A DNA stretch of 64,000 nt from Tigriopus japonicus (GCA_010645155.1 CM021317.1:162368-226367), one strand, 5' to 3'; counted from the stretch's first letter, positions 11,418 through 20,594 are shown. Notes: generated by a model not told the origin, from the sequence alone. Numbers and translations: made by a program.

Positions 11418-11921
11418 ATGGCCATTGATGTGTTGTTCGCCGTGCGCGGTCTCTTGGCCTTCGTAGCCTTCACCGAATGGACCAATGTCCTTCGATGCGT
11501 CATTTTTGACCCCGACTACCTTTTGGCTCAACTTTTCACCGGTCTAGACACACCCCAAAACGCCTCCGGCGACCTTATTCGCCTGGTCTCCCACTTGTAC
11601 GGCCTCTTCAGCCTTCTCAACGGTTTAATCTTGGCCCATTTGGCCGTATACGCCCACTACCGCCCCTTAGTCAGTCTAGCCTTGAGCTCGGTGGGCGTCA
11701 AACTGGTCTGGCTTTTGGCTCACTTGTGGGTGTGGCCCTCGATTCGGCCCTCACCCGAGTTATTGTTCCCTTTGGTGTCCTGCGGAGTCACCATTGTCGC
11801 CGTGGTTCTCGTGCCCTTGGCTACTAGTGACACGCCCTTTTGGGGCGGTGACGATGAAAACCGTGAGCTGTTGCGGAAGATGAACTTACCCAAGAACCGC
11901 CCTCGACATCGACGATCGTGA
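11418..11921 (+). CDS. ERG28: ERG28-like four-helix ER membrane protein
   Basis: The gene encodes 167 residues from the ATG at 11418; the frame opens earlier, at a TTG at 11388, but has no upstream ATG. Four hydrophobic segments are visible, starting VLFAVRGLLAFVAFTEW and LYGLFSLLNGLILAHLAVY. The order of elements parallels ERG28: a first helix, a polar loop ending in L-(F/Y)-TG, then an R-x-(x)3-G-(L/I)-x-(S/T)-LL helix. ERG28 is an ER scaffold for the sterol C-4 demethylation enzymes. The extra basic tail NLPKNRPRHRRS would suit an ER retention signal. The stop is only 13 nt before the DENND6 ATG, in a different frame. Confidence 0.65.
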   Translation: MAIDVLFAVRGLLAFVAFTEWTNVLRCVIFDPDYLLAQLFTGLDTPQNASGDLIRLVSHLYGLFSLLNGLILAHLAVYAHYRPLVSLALSSVGVKLVWLLAHLWVWPSIRPSPELLFPLVSCGVTIVAVVLVPLATSDTPFWGGDDENRELLRKMNLPKNRPRHRRS

Positions 11922-11934
11922 TAAGAACCGCATT

Positions 11935-13842
11935 ATGGAAGATTTGAGTGCCCTGGAACAGACCTTGGTGAGCCGGGTGATCCCTTGGGATCGGTTTTCG
12001 GCTTGGGTCCACGGAGTGTGTGTCGTGACGTTCGATTTGGAACTGGGACAAGCCATCGAGAGCGTGTATCCCGGACACGTCCAATTATCCGAGCAAGACA
12101 AGACCAATATCTGCTACTTGGCCTTTCCGGACTCGAATTCGGGCGTGATGGGCGATTCGCAGTTCCATTTCCGGGTGCGGCTCCATCAGCCGCAACGTAC
12201 GGGTCATTTGCAGCCGAATCGGGTGCATTCCGAGTTTAATCGACGATGTCCAACAGCGTTGCAGTTTGACCCGAATTATCTGTTTGGATTCGCGTACTTC
12301 CGCCAAGTCAAGGATAGCACTATTCGTCGCGGTTATTACCAGAAATCTGTGATCCTACTAAGTAAACTCCCCCTAGTGACGTTCTTCAATCAAGCCGTGA
12401 GTGTAATTGCCCGGAAGTTCTACGACCAAGGCTCCGTGGCCTTGGAGGTGGCTTGTCATGATATAGACCAATGGGCTTTTCCCATGCCCGGCCACAGTTT
12501 CGAGCTCCCGTTGTTGGGTAATTTGTTTCAGGTGCATTTGCCCTCACTTTCGACCCGATCGGTCGAATCCGGGGGTGAAACCGTCACGTTATCCCCGCAT
12601 TACGGCGACATGTTGCCCGTGCTTTCCGAGGTGGATATCTTTACCTGTCTCTTCCCGGTCATCGAACACATCCACAACATTTGGGAGCTCGTGCTCACAG
12701 CAGAACCTCTTGTGGTCATGGGTTCGACACCGACCATGTGCTCGGCTACGGTACAATGTTTGACTACGATCATTTATCCGTTGAGTTATTGTGCCGATTA
12801 TCGCCCGTTCTACACCATCCACGACTCGGACTTCAAGGACATCACGGGTAGTAACTCGAGTGCGCTTCCGAACATCATGTTGGGAGTTACGAATCCGTTT
12901 TTCGGGAAGGCTCTCTCACATTGGCCCCATTTGATCCGATTAGGGGAACAACAGACGAGCGGTCAAATGGGACAGATATTGGGCGGCACTCGCTCGCCCA
13001 ATCATCGGGCGGCTAAAATGAAAAGCGTGAGTAAATTCAAACTGGACTCGAAACCTGGGGTGTTTTCGCAAACCAAGACCCTCTTGGACCGGGATAAGAG
13101 CATCGTCAAACAGATCATCAAAGGGGCTCAAACCAAACGACCGGCTGAGGTTCAATCGGCTTTGATTCGTCGTCATTTTCTCGAGCTCACGCAAACGTTC
13201 ATCATCCCCTTGGAGCGATATATTGCTAGTTTGATGCCCTTAGCCAAAAACATCTCGCCATATCGCGCCGCTCCCAAAGTCAAACCGTTTAGTCCCGAGG
13301 ATTTCTTCGCTTCCCTCGAGTCCAATGGGCCCCAATTGACCTCGACCATCAAAGGCGATTGGGTGGGCTTGTATCGGAGGTTCTTTAAAAGCCCAAATTT
13401 TGTGGGTTGGTACAATCAAAGGCACCGCGAGGTCTCTCACAAACTCCAAGTACTCCATCTGGAATGTCTGTCCGAAGCTACCATCGAGCATTGGATGGCG
13501 GACAAAGAAGAGGTCGAATTGGTGGACATGGTCTTGAGGATACGGAACAAACTCGAACAGTCTGAGGAACTGAATCTGCCCGATATCGTGTGCGAACGCT
13601 TGAACACGCACGTGAGCAAGATCGTGAACACGCTCCCAGATGATCTCCAATGTGTGCTCCTCAAAGGCACCGTCACCATAGCTCCATCTCCACCGTCCAC
13701 TCCCCAAAATGGTTCTCGCGTGGTTGATCACAGTCCAACCACTTCCGAGGCGTCCACTTCGCTATCCGAATCGGCCCAATCGGAGCCCAAACCTACCAAG
13801 CAAAAACCACAAGCCCACTTAGATGTTCCCACCACCTCATAG
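11935..13842 (+). CDS. DENND6: DENN domain-containing protein 6 (DENND6A/B, FAM116)
   Basis: This is an intronless gene of 635 residues. DENND6 proteins are guanine nucleotide exchange factors, described for Rab14, that act in endosomal recycling. The start PWDRFSAWVHGVCVVTFDLE followed by ELGQAIESVYP and NICYLAFPDSNSG is the characteristic upstream DENN region (residues about 18-70). FAYFRQVKDSTIRRGYYQKS and VILLSKLPLVTFF lead into the central DENN domain. IHDSDFKDI and GVTNPFFGKALSHWPHLIRLG mark the central to downstream DENN part, and LRRHFLELTQTFIIPLERY equivalents lie near residue 415. The final 50 residues are low-complexity (S, T, P). It probably shares a transcript with the ERG28-like gene just upstream. 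Confidence 0.92.
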   Translation: MEDLSALEQTLVSRVIPWDRFSAWVHGVCVVTFDLELGQAIESVYPGHVQLSEQDKTNICYLAFPDSNSGVMGDSQFHFRVRLHQPQRTGHLQPNRVHSEFNRRCPTALQFDPNYLFGFAYFRQVKDSTIRRGYYQKSVILLSKLPLVTFFNQAVSVIARKFYDQGSVALEVACHDIDQWAFPMPGHSFELPLLGNLFQVHLPSLSTRSVESGGETVTLSPHYGDMLPVLSEVDIFTCLFPVIEHIHNIWELVLTAEPLVVMGSTPTMCSATVQCLTTIIYPLSYCADYRPFYTIHDSDFKDITGSNSSALPNIMLGVTNPFFGKALSHWPHLIRLGEQQTSGQMGQILGGTRSPNHRAAKMKSVSKFKLDSKPGVFSQTKTLLDRDKSIVKQIIKGAQTKRPAEVQSALIRRHFLELTQTFIIPLERYIASLMPLAKNISPYRAAPKVKPFSPEDFFASLESNGPQLTSTIKGDWVGLYRRFFKSPNFVGWYNQRHREVSHKLQVLHLECLSEATIEHWMADKEEVELVDMVLRIRNKLEQSEELNLPDIVCERLNTHVSKIVNTLPDDLQCVLLKGTVTIAPSPPSTPQNGSRVVDHSPTTSEASTSLSESAQSEPKPTKQKPQAHLDVPTTS

Positions 13843-14523
13843 GCATTTCTATTTCAAGGGTTGTTGGCATGGCCCTCCAAAAACCAAACAGTTTATTATT
13901 ATTATATTCATCATTATTATTGGTACTTGTTTGTCCGATATTGTAAATGTGATATTGGCCAAAAGATCCTGTTCAAGGGTTCAATGCCAAGTTCTGCAAA
14001 CTTCATACAAGATCTATTCTAAATCGATATTTTGTAGATTATGATGTGCCCGTGCTCTCAACATAAATGTGTAGAACGTACCATGCTGATATTGCTCTCA
14101 ACATTGGATTACGCTAATGTTCTTGTATTTAGCGGTCATTGACTATATTCTTATATACACATACACACCATGAATGGAGTATAACAATATATATTCTTCC
14201 TTGTACTAACTCTATATTCGCCTCAACTTCTGCAAATTTACTTAGAGCAACAATCATCTTGCAGACATTAGATAGCAATGGAAAGAACATTCTTAAATGA
14301 CAGAACAAACCTAAACCTGGCTACTATTCAAGCTTATAGTTATGACACCAAAATTTACAACGGTGCCCTAAATTTCATTATCCATCCAGAGATTGCCATC
14401 ACACTCCATCGGGAAATGGAGCTTTAATAGATGAATGGAGTCACCCTGAATTTGAAAAGCAGCAACAACAATAAAGTCACATGTCAAAACAAGCTCAACT
14501 CAAGGCTCGAAAATTTCTTCAAG
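13843..14523. other. Intergenic region, no gene seen
   Basis: This 681-bp AT-rich stretch lies between DENND6 and the C1orf131 homologue, on the same strand. It includes a TTATTATTATTA run near 13890-13920. The frame of the next gene is already open from an ATG at 14431, so an N-terminal extension of 31 residues is formally possible, though the acidic start at 14524 looks more natural. Confidence 0.4.
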
Positions 14524-15478
14524 ATGAGCGACGACTTGGACTTTTCGGATTTGGAAGAGTACTCGGATGATTCCGATCTCGAGCGTATGGAACATGAGGA
14601 ATTCGATGACGACAAAGAAATCGGTTCAGGTCCCTGGAAGAAGGCCAAAACCCCGTCCACTTCGTCTTTGGCCTCAGTGGCCAAGAAGAAAATCACTCAA
14701 AATAAACATATCGAAGACATGAAGGCCATGTTGGGTATGACATCCCCGAAACAATATCACAATTAGTCCTAATTCAATCCCAATTGTAGGTCTGGAGACG
14801 TTTCAACAGAAGCAAATCACTCGACGGGAACGGAAAAAGCGGGCCAAAGAACGCGCCAAAGCCCGAAAATCTCAGGCAACTCCGAATGTGATCCAAACCT
14901 TGGCCAGCCAACTCAAATCGTCGGTATCAGCGCCCGAAATCGTGGCCTATGAAGACCCCCGACGAAAACGTCAACGGGCTAAGGCCGAATCGGCGGGGGT
15001 TGACCAAAGTTTGCCGGAAAGTCAAAGCACGGGGATGTTGCCGAAGGAATCTACTGCTGAATTATCCATGAAACAGGCCCGATTTGAAGTGTTTCGCTTT
15101 GGATTGAAGGGATTGGATAAGGCCGGTCGAGAAAGTGCTGAAGTATCCGAGTTGATCCGATTGGGGGCCAAACCGCCCAAGCGACCTTGTCTCAGTTATA
15201 GCGAGTTGAAGGTCCAACGACAAGCTGAGAAGCAAGAGGCCCTGCAGGCCAAGGCTATGGAGAAGATTTCGGGTGTAAGAACGGGAGGGCGAAGGCCGGG
15301 TGGACAAGCTAAAGGTCAAAAGCGGAAGACGATCGGAACGAAAGCGACCAAGAGTAAGAACAAGGGAAGCAAAACCGGCTCAGGATTCCGAGAGTCCATT
15401 CAAGCCAAGGTGGGCAAATTCGATGGGGGCATGTTGAAACTCAGCGCCAAGGATATATCCAAGATTAAAGGGAAATAA
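14524..15478 (+). CDS. C1orf131 homologue, small-subunit processome protein
   Basis: Two exons, 14524-14734 and 14790-15478, are joined across a 55-bp GT-AG intron in phase 1 to give 299 residues, close to the human protein. It begins MSDDLDFSDLEEYSDDSDLE, an acidic head. Key features after the junction are TRRERKKRAKERAKARK, the motif EIVAYEDPRRKRQR, and the conserved core MKQARFEVFRFGLKGLDK followed by LGAKPPKRPCLSYSELK. A lysine-rich tail ends GKFDGGMLKLSAKDISKIKG. The human C1orf131 protein is a component of the nucleolar pre-40S processome. The stop codon overlaps an AATAAA (15474-15479). Confidence 0.88.
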
Positions 15479-15803
15479 ATTGGTAACGTTTGAAGTATCA
15501 ATAAGATTGTTTTGGCGTATTGTCTGGTTATGAATTACTGTTTCATTCCTCAACGAATATGTACGAGAATGCATTGTAGCTTTAGGGTTCCTTAATGAAA
15601 ATCTTCATCCTATGAAATAATGTATTCCTGCGGCAGTAGTTCATTGTTGAGCAGAAAACAGCATTCATTTGAACTCCATATTTTTCAACCAAGATTTCCA
15701 CATTCATCACAAAAATCAAATAGGGTGCTATGCTTTAGCGAACAGCAATGTTTGAATTCTTTATTCTCACAGTACTTTGTTTTGGGCATTAGTGTACCAA
15801 TGA

Positions 15804-16031
15804 TCATGTCCAGTTCGATCGAAGGAGCTCCCACATCCGGTTTTGCTTATTTTCGTCAAGAATCGCGAGGTTACTGATTAATTTCGTTCGTTCAACTCGA
15901 TCATATTTCAACCGAACTACAAAAGATTCTTGATCATTCCCGAAATACCAGATGCAGATTTTCTCGCGATTTTCGATGTCGCAGTTAATCAGAAAGTATA
16001 CTGGTACCTCATTGACTCGCGGCGATACCAT
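15804..16031 (-). CDS. Small unidentified ORF downstream of histone H4
   Basis: The ATG at 16031 opens 75 codons, ending LRSNWT and stopping at 15804. Codon use looks coding-like, with segments such as VPVYFLINCDIENREKICIW and RLKYDRVERTKLISNLAILD. I do not recognise a family. The same frame runs a few codons further upstream without another ATG. The ORF lies 155 nt after the H4 stop on the same strand, with the H4 poly(A) signal in between and a CTAG acceptor-like site 8 nt before the ATG, so it could be a downstream cistron. It could also be the last exon of another gene, or chance. Confidence 0.35.
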   Translation of the reverse strand: MVSPRVNEVPVYFLINCDIENREKICIWYFGNDQESFVVRLKYDRVERTKLISNLAILDENKQNRMWELLRSNWT

Positions 16032-16112
16032 TTCGGAGACTAGTTTCACATAAACTTTTTATCTTTTCCGATCAAATAACTCCATGTCAAAACACTGATA
16101 TCGAACATTTTC

Positions 16113-16122
16113 TTTATTTATT
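16113..16122 (-). terminator. Poly(A) signal of histone H4
   Basis: AATAAATAAA on the minus strand lies about 65-75 nt after the H4 stop. No canonical histone stem-loop (GGCYCTTTTCAGRGCC type) is seen between the stop and this site. Confidence 0.55.
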
Positions 16123-16186
16123 CTAAAGAATAATACACTATCTCAGACAGATTAATCCATCCCGTCATGGTTATGGAGAACCTTCC

Positions 16187-16504
<318 letters not shown>

Positions 16505-16575
16505 TTAGAACGGATCTTTTCTGAGCGAACTGTTGAAAGACGAGAATGAATTGTTGATAATGAACACAAGTTTTG

Positions 16576-16584
16576 CTTTTTATA
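16576..16584 (-). promoter_or_regulatory. TATA box of histone H4
   Basis: TATAAAAAG on the minus strand is 78 bp upstream of the H4 ATG, which would place transcription start near 16545-16552 and give a 5' leader of about 50 nt. Confidence 0.6.
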
Positions 16585-17109
16585 GAGAGAATTGAGTGAG
16601 GGTTCATTACGAGTGTGCTCGACTCACGATTCAGCATCCTGGCATGCGGAAAGCGTTTTTCATGTTTCTCGAAAGGAAAAGCTTATTCAAATGGATAATT
16701 TAGATTAAAACCTACTTTAATTACAATATAAATACAATAAAAATGAAATGATTGTAATTCTGCCAAGAGGGGTTGGATTCATTTCACTTGTAAAGCCCAT
16801 CATTTTATAAAATTCAAGGTTTTACAAGCCCATGGCCTTAATAGTTTTAGCAACACAAGTCTGTAAAGAGAAAGGAGGACCCTTGAGTGAAGCATGTAGC
16901 GTGTGTCTCTTGACAGACGATTTGGGGGGCCTTGCTGGTTTCCTTTCCTCTTCAGACAGGGGTGAGCCAAGACCAAAGGCCTTGGACAGGATCTAGGAAA
17001 ATGGAACAGCCTGGTGTCTGATCTAAGGGAAACTAAGAGTGTTCCATTTACTGATACCTTCGTATGCGTAGCACCTACATTGACACTGTTCCTCTCTTTG
17101 TGTAACAAT
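16585..17109. other. Divergent intergenic region between H4 and the zinc-finger gene
   Basis: About 525 bp with no supported gene. It should contain the promoter of the zinc-finger gene. The zinc-finger frame is open back to a GTG at 17014 but has no ATG before 17110. Confidence 0.5.
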
Positions 17110-17940
17110 ATGGACTTCAGCCGGTTTTTGGAAGTGATTTTTGTCGAAGGGGATGAAACCATACCAGAAAATACTTGCAGTAATGTCAAAAGTTCCAGAC
17201 GAACTGGACCTCCTCGTCAGTCTTGGACTTGTTCAGTGACTATTGAACCTGTTGCACCATCACAACGTGGGCATGTGATCCAGTGTCCTGTTTGTTGGAA
17301 CACTTTGAAGTCTTTTGATGCCTTGGAATTTCACCTTCGTACATTTCATGGGGATCGTTCCACGTCTTTGAAGTCGATGACTTATTCTTGCCAGGAATGT
17401 TCCATGAGGTTCCCTTTGAAAGCCTTGCTCGAAGAACATATGATCTGTCATATCAGCGTTCCTCTTGAGCCATCATCCTTGAACTTGGAACAAGACTTGT
17501 CATCGAAAGCTGATAGAAAATCGTTCAAGTGTGCCATTTGTGACAAAGGTTTTTGTAGCAATCGATTGCTGAAACAACATGGGAAAATTCATGACGAGAA
17601 TCGGGTTCGGAATCACAAATGTTCGCTTTGTTCCAGTGCCTTTTTTGTCAAGTACAAATTGACCCGACATCTGAAGATCCACAGGAATAATCATGGGACG
17701 GAGAAAGAAATCAAACCCGAATTCCTAACCAATCGCGATATGAGTGCAAATGAGTCAACGAATAATGTCTTATCGTGCTCTTTATGTGGCCAAATGTTCA
17801 AGTCGAGGCGTCTTTTACGGACCCATAAGGCCATTCATGCGCGAAATCGTGTGAGAAGTCATATTTGCCCTCTTTGTTCGAAAGGTTTCTACGTCAAACA
17901 TAAACTGGAACGACACCTACAGATCCACAAGAGATATTAA
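17110..17940 (+). CDS. Six-finger C2H2 zinc-finger protein
   Basis: The gene encodes 276 residues from the ATG at 17110. Six C2H2 fingers are visible at about 59-80, 94-114, 141-161, 171-191, 223-243 and 253-273, each with the CxxC...Hx3-4H pattern. Fingers 3-4 and 5-6 look like an internal duplication: both pairs share the unusual linkers ENRVRNHK and RNRVRSHI and the second-finger motif F(F/Y)VK(Y/H)KL. These are not the standard TGEKP linkers. Such proteins usually bind DNA in the nucleus, but the target cannot be inferred. An ATTAAA at about 17993 may be the poly(A) signal. I cannot assign orthology. Confidence 0.8.
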   Translation: MDFSRFLEVIFVEGDETIPENTCSNVKSSRRTGPPRQSWTCSVTIEPVAPSQRGHVIQCPVCWNTLKSFDALEFHLRTFHGDRSTSLKSMTYSCQECSMRFPLKALLEEHMICHISVPLEPSSLNLEQDLSSKADRKSFKCAICDKGFCSNRLLKQHGKIHDENRVRNHKCSLCSSAFFVKYKLTRHLKIHRNNHGTEKEIKPEFLTNRDMSANESTNNVLSCSLCGQMFKSRRLLRTHKAIHARNRVRSHICPLCSKGFYVKHKLERHLQIHKRY

Positions 17941-18070
17941 TGCCTTTATTTGATGTTGTACATATCAATCTCACTCAATCAGTACTTAAGTGTATTAAAG
18001 AGCAATTTCAAATGACTAATCAATAATCTCATTAATGGTGTGTAAGGATCCATCTTATCCATTCCTAAAG

Positions 18071-19036
18071 TTAGCTTTCATCAAGGTTGACCAATTTGGC
18101 AGACAGTTCCCAAAATTTCCGAGCAAGTCCCTCATCTTTGGCCAAAGGTTGAGGGTCCTTTTCTTGACAATCCGAGAAATATTTTCCACTCTTCTCTTTC
18201 AAGCTTTCTTCCACGGCACAATGAATGGAAGTTTGGGCTCCTTCAGTCGGATTCTTCATGAAGAAGAACACAAATGCGTACAGCAGATACTTCAATGGTC
18301 CAATGGCCGCCTCAATATGTCGTCCCAATTCTGTTCTCACCACACCTGGGTGAAGGGAATTCGATGTGACGCCGGTGCCTTGCAATCGACGAGCTAATTC
18401 ATTAGAGAATAGGACATTGGCCAACTTGGACTGTCCATATGCATTCATGCTGTTATACTTCTTCTTTTCCCAATGAAGGTCCTCCAAATCAATTTGACCT
18501 CGCTCATGAGCTCGTGAAGACACATGAACAATCCTTGCCGGAGCAGAGGCCTTGATCTTATCCAAAAGAAGATTAGTTAACAGAAAGTGTCCCAAATGAT
18601 TGGTGCCAATTTGCATCTCAAAACCATCTTCCGTCTTTGAATAAGGGCACATCATGACTCCAGCATTGTTGATGAGAACATCAATGCGATCCTCTTTCTC
18701 ATTGATCTCTTGGGCAAAGTGTCGCACAGACTTCAGACTCGCCAGATCACATTGGTAGACGACCACAGTCCCTTGGGTTGCCTTGCGAATATCCTCGGCG
18801 GCCTTGTTGGCCAACTCCAAATTCCGACAAGCCATCACCACTTTAGCTCCTCGTTTACTGAGATCCAGAGCGGTCTCCTTGCCGATCCCGACATTGCAAC
18901 CCGTGATAACCACGGTTTTGCCATCCATACGAGCTTGACTGGTGCAAACACCGCCCTTGAACCACTCCCTAAGGCAATAAACACTCACCGCTCCCACTCC
19001 AACCGTAGCAAGATTTTGGACTACTTGGGCGTTCAT
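18071..19036 (-). CDS. Retinol dehydrogenase-like short-chain dehydrogenase (RDH11-14 type)
   Basis: This intronless gene encodes 321 residues. The N-terminus has a hydrophobic stretch (about 8-22) that could anchor it in a membrane. Classical SDR motifs follow: the NADP(H) loop TGCNVGIG (45-52), NNAG (123-126), the catalytic serine in VSS (172-174) and YGQSK with Tyr200 and Lys204. SRAHERGQIDLEDLHW and NSLHPGVVRTEL are typical of the RDH11/12/13/14 group, which reduce or oxidise retinoids and other lipid aldehydes. The exact substrate is unknown. It starts 92 nt after the FRA10AC1 stop on the same strand, with an acceptor-like TTTCAG 6 nt before the ATG. Confidence 0.9.
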   Translation of the reverse strand: MNAQVVQNLATVGVGAVSVYCLREWFKGGVCTSQARMDGKTVVITGCNVGIGKETALDLSKRGAKVVMACRNLELANKAAEDIRKATQGTVVVYQCDLASLKSVRHFAQEINEKEDRIDVLINNAGVMMCPYSKTEDGFEMQIGTNHLGHFLLTNLLLDKIKASAPARIVHVSSRAHERGQIDLEDLHWEKKKYNSMNAYGQSKLANVLFSNELARRLQGTGVTSNSLHPGVVRTELGRHIEAAIGPLKYLLYAFVFFFMKNPTEGAQTSIHCAVEESLKEKSGKYFSDCQEKDPQPLAKDEGLARKFWELSAKLVNLDES

Positions 19037-19128
19037 ATCGCTCTGAAAGTATGAATCTTTAGCTTTACTGAACAGTTTGTCAACCTTGGCACATACAGTG
19101 CTTATTTATTATTTGGTATGGTAATTTG
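19037..19128 (-). promoter_or_regulatory. Intercistronic spacer FRA10AC1-RDH with poly(A) signal and splice acceptor
   Basis: On the minus strand this 92-nt spacer contains AATAATAAATAA (AATAAA at 19105-19110) about 20 nt after the FRA10AC1 stop. About 60 nt later comes CATACTTTCAG (AG at 19043-19044), 6 nt before the RDH-like ATG. A signal for 3' end formation followed by an acceptor directly in front of the next start is the layout expected at a trans-splice site. Confidence 0.5.
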
Positions 19129-20100
19129 TCACATAAACAGATCTTCAAGATACTCGGAAAAGTCTTCCTCTCGAGATTTTTCTTGTTCCGTTTCTACCGG
19201 CGCGCTCCAAATTTCCGAAGCTTTTTTGGCATCTTTCTTCTCGGATTGTTCCTCGTCCAGTTTCTTCTTTTTCTCCAGAAGATCCCTTTCTCGTTGGGAC
19301 AAGCCCGTCTCATCCTGAGACTCACCATCCGAAGAATGTCTTCGCTTTCGTTTCTTCTGTTTCTTGCTATGCTTCGTCACTTCCTTCTTCTTGTGGAAGT
19401 AATTCAGTTTGTACGAGCAATCCGGACACAATCGCACCTTCACCAAAGCGTTCTTTTTCCGACCCTCTTCCATATAGCCAAAGTTGACCTCCCACGTCCT
19501 TAAAACGGCGTTCTCGTTACATTTCCGGGATCCACATACAAATTGGCCTTTTCCGGCCATGACTTCGGCCTCGGTTCGCCATCTCATGGCCACTTTGTTC
19601 TCCTTGTATCGACTCACATCGCATATACAATACTCTTTGAACAATTTCTCATAATACTTTTGAGCCAATCGTTGACCCCAGGTCATTTCTTCCGGTTTCT
19701 TAAAGCTCTCGGATCCTTCTTCATCCCACAAGAACTTGTGATTAGCACGGATCACATCGATATCGCGTCGATCTCGGGATGTATCCCTTTGAAGGCGACT
19801 CGTGGCTCCGGGAAAATAGAGCACGTAATCATTGACCAATTGTTTGTGGCGATCATACGCCGAAAGCGACAAGATTTGGGCCCGAATGCGACGACCTTCA
19901 TCGCGACTGGCCTCTTCGCGGAAGACCGATTGATCGGCCTTGGGCTCTTTTTTGGGTCGGTCTTTGATCAGGAGATTGCGTTTGAGGTGGGATTGGCGGC
20001 TTTGATGGGCGGATGGGCGGGTGGAACCCGAGGAAGAAGAAGGTTGGGGATCTTCCTCGAAAGTCGAATCGTAATCCGTGCCCTCAGCCGCAAAATCCAT
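19129..20100 (-). CDS. FRA10AC1: FRA10AC1 family nuclear protein
   Basis: This intronless gene encodes 323 residues. The core at about 138-240 carries the family signature QKYYEKLFKEYCICDVSRYK, then KENKVAMRWRTEAEVMAGKG, QFVCGSRKC, TWEVNFGYMEEGRKKNALVK and VRLCPDCSYKLNYFHKKK. Four cysteines (189, 194, 225 and 228) form a likely zinc site. The N-terminus is serine-rich, and the C-terminus is a charged K/E tail with a basic run KKQKKRKRRHS that could be a nuclear signal. FRA10AC1 proteins are nuclear and are found with the spliceosome. Upstream of the ATG at 20100 is an acceptor-like CTCAG two bases away. Confidence 0.92.
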   Translation of the reverse strand: MDFAAEGTDYDSTFEEDPQPSSSSGSTRPSAHQSRQSHLKRNLLIKDRPKKEPKADQSVFREEASRDEGRRIRAQILSLSAYDRHKQLVNDYVLYFPGATSRLQRDTSRDRRDIDVIRANHKFLWDEEGSESFKKPEEMTWGQRLAQKYYEKLFKEYCICDVSRYKENKVAMRWRTEAEVMAGKGQFVCGSRKCNENAVLRTWEVNFGYMEEGRKKNALVKVRLCPDCSYKLNYFHKKKEVTKHSKKQKKRKRRHSSDGESQDETGLSQRERDLLEKKKKLDEEQSEKKDAKKASEIWSAPVETEQEKSREEDFSEYLEDLFM

Positions 20101-20223
20101 GACTGAGACTGGTTAGGTTGGAGGAGAGGGATTAGGGGTCATGGATATGTCATGAAAACCGGTCTTGAGCTAAGGATACTTGATCTTTGATCCTTATTGA
20201 GATGTCAAACTCCGGTTGGTGTG

Positions 20224-20544
20224 ATGTTTTGCGGAGCGAAACGAAAACTTGAGTTCGCAACCTCGCACAACAAAACAGCTGTCAATTTTGCATGGTCGTA
20301 CAATACAAAGATTCCGATGGCCATGCCCGAGACCAAAATCACAATTAAAGGGGGCTTTGAAGCTGTGACAGTGCCTGAAGGCCATTTTCGGAAATCGACA
20401 ATTGAAAAAGGGCATGAGATTTTGCCTCACATTTGTTCTATTGAAGAAAGACGGTCTGATAGTGGAACCTCAATCCATGGAACAGTTTTGAGGACAACTA
20501 GCGTCCGAAAGGATGAATACAGTGTATGGATTGAGTTGGTGTAA
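20224..20544 (+). CDS. Unidentified ORF upstream of FRA10AC1, opposite strand
   Basis: An open frame of 106 codons starts at the ATG at 20224 and ends WIELV before a TAA. It begins MFCGAKRKLEFATSH and contains KITIKGGFEAVTVPEGHFRK. I recognise no domain. It sits only about 120 bp from the divergent FRA10AC1 start, so it may overlap that promoter. The frame could be a short gene, part of a spliced gene running into the gap, or chance. Confidence 0.25.
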   Translation: MFCGAKRKLEFATSHNKTAVNFAWSYNTKIPMAMPETKITIKGGFEAVTVPEGHFRKSTIEKGHEILPHICSIEERRSDSGTSIHGTVLRTTSVRKDEYSVWIELV

Positions 20545-20571
20545 CCGGTAATCACCGATGTCAAAGATAAG

Positions 20572-20579
20572 TGACGTCA
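20572..20579. promoter_or_regulatory. Palindromic CRE-like site TGACGTCA
   Basis: A perfect TGACGTCA, the consensus for CREB/ATF-family factors, lies about 15 bp before the telomere-type repeats. Function is not shown by the sequence. Confidence 0.3.
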
Positions 20580-20594
20580 CATTTGACCAAATTT

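Noticed and set aside
16169..16182. Short GGTT...AACC hairpin after the H4 stop as a histone 3' stem-loop
   Set aside because: It has only four pairs, lies 4 nt from the stop and does not match the conserved 16-nt stem-loop.
16800..17189. Minus-strand ORF overlapping the zinc-finger gene start
   Set aside because: It is a shadow frame opposite the real gene and its leader.
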